Origin: Bacteriovorax sp.
Lineage (GTDB): Bacteria; Bdellovibrionota; Bacteriovoracia; Bacteriovoracales; Bacteriovoracaceae
NCBI GenBank assembly: GCA_014377485.1
Contig: JACMPM010000082.1
Location: 18,701-82,700, forward strand
DNA length: 64,000 bases
Direction of reading: 5' to 3'
A program made the translations under genes and the position numbers. A model generated the notes under the pieces. The model saw only the letters and a list, made by a program, of their open reading frames with translations, made no database searches and was not told where the DNA came from. Of the stretch, positions 61,986 to 64,000 are shown one piece after another; within the stretch, counting starts at the first letter, position 1, and every line of letters begins with the position of its first letter.

Positions 61986-64000
61986 GTGTCAACTGATCTC
62001 AATACCGAAGTAAATGAATCGGAGAATACCTCTTTTTCTTTCGTCAAATCTGAACATAAAATTCTGGAATTCTGGCGCGAACAGGACATTTTCAAAAAGT
62101 CTCTTGATCAGACAAAAAAAGGCAAACCGTACATTTTCTACGATGGCCCTCCATTCGCCACAGGTCTTCCGCACCATGGTCACCTTCTCGCTTCAACACT
62201 AAAAGATATTGTTCCAAGATACTTTACGATGAAAGGCCGTTACGTTGAAAGACGTTTTGGTTGGGACTGTCACGGTCTTCCAATCGAAAGCGAAATTGAT
62301 AAAAAATTGGGAATGTCTGCTCAGGACGCTGTAAAACAATTCGGTGTTAAAGGCTATAACGACCAATGCCGTGCTATCGTTCAACGCTACACCAGTGAAT
62401 GGGAGCGCACGATCACAAGAATCGGCCGCTGGGTTGATTTCAAAAATGATTACAAAACTATGGATCCTGAATTCATGGAGTCTGTATGGTGGGTTATCAG
62501 TGAACTGTGGAGAAAAGATTATATTTACCAGGGAACAAAAGTTGTTCCTTTCTCAACTGCACTTGGAACTGTTCTTTCAAACTTTGAAGCAACTTCAAAT
62601 TATCAGGATGTACAAGATCCAGCTGTCACAGTTTTATTCAAAGTAAAAGATCAGGATTTTTATATCGCTGCCTGGACCACAACTCCCTGGACACTTCCAT
62701 CGAACCTTGCGCTGTGTATGGGCGCAGAAATAGAATACGTAAAAGTTCACGATAAAGATCGCGACATTAAGTTTATCATTGCGAAAGATAGAGTTGAATC
62801 ATATTCGAAAAAAAGAAATTATGAAATTTTAGAATCGTATACAGGTGCAGAGTTGAAAGGCACTCGTTACGAACCATTATTTCCCTACTTCAAAAAAGAT
62901 GAAGCAGTCGGTGCTTTCGTTGTACTAAACGACAACTACGTTACAACTGGCGACGGCACAGGGATCGTTCACATCGCTCCTGCATTCGGCGAAGACGATA
63001 ACCGTGTTATGAAAGAAGCAAATATCAGTGCGATTGAATGCCCGGTTGATGATGCAGGAAAGTTTACATCAGAAGTTTTCGATTTCGCTGGTGTTCACGT
63101 TAAAACTGCCGATAAAGAAATCATTAAAAAATTAAAAGACGAAGGCAAACTTTACGATCAAGGAGTGCTGGTTCACAGTTATCCATTTTGTCCTCGTACA
63201 AACACTCCGTTAATTTATAAATCAATTCCATCATGGTATGTGAGTGTTGAAAAAATCAAAGACCGTTTGATTAAGTCTAACTCACAAATTAACTGGACCC
63301 CTTCGCACATTAAAGAAGGCCGTTTCGGAAAATGGTTAGAAGGTGCTCGAGACTGGGCCATTTCCAGAAACAGAATCTGGGGTACTCCAATTCCTATCTG
63401 GATAAACGACAAAACTGACAACAGAATTTGCATTGGTTCAATCGAAGAGCTTTACAAATACACCGGTACAAAAGTGACTGACCTTCACAAAGAAAGTGTC
63501 GATGATTTAACTTTCCAACAAACTGGTGAAGAAGGAACTTATAGAAGAATTCCGGAAGTTTTAGATTGCTGGTTTGAATCTGGTTCAATGCCGTACGCTC
63601 AACTACACTACCCGTTCGAAAATAAAGAAATGTTCGAACATGGATTCCCCGCGGAGTTCATCGCCGAAGGCCTCGATCAGACTCGCGGATGGTTTTACAC
63701 ATTAACAGTTTTATCAACTGCGCTTTTTAATAAACCAGCTTTTAAAAACGTTATCGTTAACGGTCTAGTTATGGCCGAAGACGGTAAAAAAATGTCGAAG
63801 AGTTTAAAAAACTACACTCCACCAGATGATTTGATGGAAACATTCGGTGCTGATGCTTTAAGACTTTATTTAATCAACTCAGGATTAGTGAAAGGTGAAG
63901 AGCAGCGCTTTGTGGACGCGGGTGTAAAAGACATGGTAAGAAAAGTTCTTCTTCCATGGCAGAACTCATTTAAATTTTTCCAGACGTATGCCGAAGTGGA
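61986..64000 (+). CDS. ileS: isoleucyl-tRNA synthetase, partial at right edge
   Basis: The gene starts at GTG 61986 after AGGAG (61976-61980) and is open to the end of the window (671 codons seen of an expected ~1,040). HIGH-type motif PPFATGLPHHGHLL near residues 55-68 and KMSKSLKNY near 602-610 place it in class I. ATGLPHHGH rather than the usual bacterial ANGxIHIGH is the pattern of the eukaryotic-type IleRS (type 2), which is naturally less sensitive to mupirocin. It charges tRNA-Ile with isoleucine. The frame is unbroken here. Confidence 0.9.
   Translation, partial: MSTDLNTEVNESENTSFSFVKSEHKILEFWREQDIFKKSLDQTKKGKPYIFYDGPPFATGLPHHGHLLASTLKDIVPRYFTMKGRYVERRFGWDCHGLPIESEIDKKLGMSAQDAVKQFGVKGYNDQCRAIVQRYTSEWERTITRIGRWVDFKNDYKTMDPEFMESVWWVISELWRKDYIYQGTKVVPFSTALGTVLSNFEATSNYQDVQDPAVTVLFKVKDQDFYIAAWTTTPWTLPSNLALCMGAEIEYVKVHDKDRDIKFIIAKDRVESYSKKRNYEILESYTGAELKGTRYEPLFPYFKKDEAVGAFVVLNDNYVTTGDGTGIVHIAPAFGEDDNRVMKEANISAIECPVDDAGKFTSEVFDFAGVHVKTADKEIIKKLKDEGKLYDQGVLVHSYPFCPRTNTPLIYKSIPSWYVSVEKIKDRLIKSNSQINWTPSHIKEGRFGKWLEGARDWAISRNRIWGTPIPIWINDKTDNRICIGSIEELYKYTGTKVTDLHKESVDDLTFQQTGEEGTYRRIPEVLDCWFESGSMPYAQLHYPFENKEMFEHGFPAEFIAEGLDQTRGWFYTLTVLSTALFNKPAFKNVIVNGLVMAEDGKKMSKSLKNYTPPDDLMETFGADALRLYLINSGLVKGEEQRFVDAGVKDMVRKVLLPWQNSFKFFQTYAEV

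Overview
The window looks like chromosomal DNA of an AT-rich, Gram-negative predatory-type bacterium of the Bdellovibrionota, most likely near Bacteriovorax/Peredibacter. This is inferred from gene content: many short secreted proteins and lipoproteins, a Gld-type ABC operon, a TRAP transporter with a TatT lipoprotein, outer-membrane phospholipase A, and abundant Shine-Dalgarno-led genes with GTG/TTG starts. No rRNA, tRNA, CRISPR array or complete insertion sequence was recognised.

Layout. 0-7.5 kb: a histidine-kinase remnant, a serine esterase, secreted proteins, a DUF900-like lipoprotein hydrolase, PldA, a DUF2239 protein behind a clear sigma-70 promoter, and a Cache-type sensor kinase. 7.5-13 kb: a surface-glycan cluster (FemAB-like transferase, GNAT-like protein, polysaccharide deacetylase, flippase, JmjC/cupin protein). 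13-16 kb: lipoproteins of unknown role. 16-21.3 kb: stress and signalling genes (glycine-rich 17M-like protein, BON protein, two soluble histidine kinases, and a kinase paralogue whose phospho-acceptor His is Asn and which has no ATPase domain).

21.3-29 kb is an eroded accessory stretch. It has half of a receiver domain abutting a 76-nt near-perfect hairpin, a frameshifted DUF2252 gene, a three-gene operon of secreted coiled-coil proteins, a multiply frameshifted membrane-protein gene, and a decayed helicase-associated-domain repeat gene. Two copies of a conserved ~210-nt intergenic element also lie here. Each copy has a strong Shine-Dalgarno, a 19-codon ORF and a terminal hairpin that changes by a compensated base pair. 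This is the best candidate here for something undescribed.

29-37 kb: a secreted-protein locus with a 1,724-residue PKD-repeat protein, a lipoprotein sharing its C-terminal module, and a lipase-like protein. 37-40.6 kb: small membrane proteins, a Mer-like metal operon (outer-membrane protein, HMA protein, MerT-like protein) and a divergent ECF sigma factor operon. The two operons are separated by a palindrome that reads as an ECF promoter on both strands. 40.6-43.7 kb: thymidine kinase, hypoxanthine phosphoribosyltransferase, GHMP kinase and an unknown protein in one operon. 43.8-49 kb: Gld-like ABC operon. 49-53.8 kb: NrnA-type phosphoesterase, HAD hydrolase, porin and lipoprotein. 53.9-59.3 kb: TRAP transporter operon. 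59.6-64 kb: small Ser/Thr-rich protein, Maf, FecR-domain protein and the start of a eukaryotic-type isoleucyl-tRNA synthetase that runs off the right edge.
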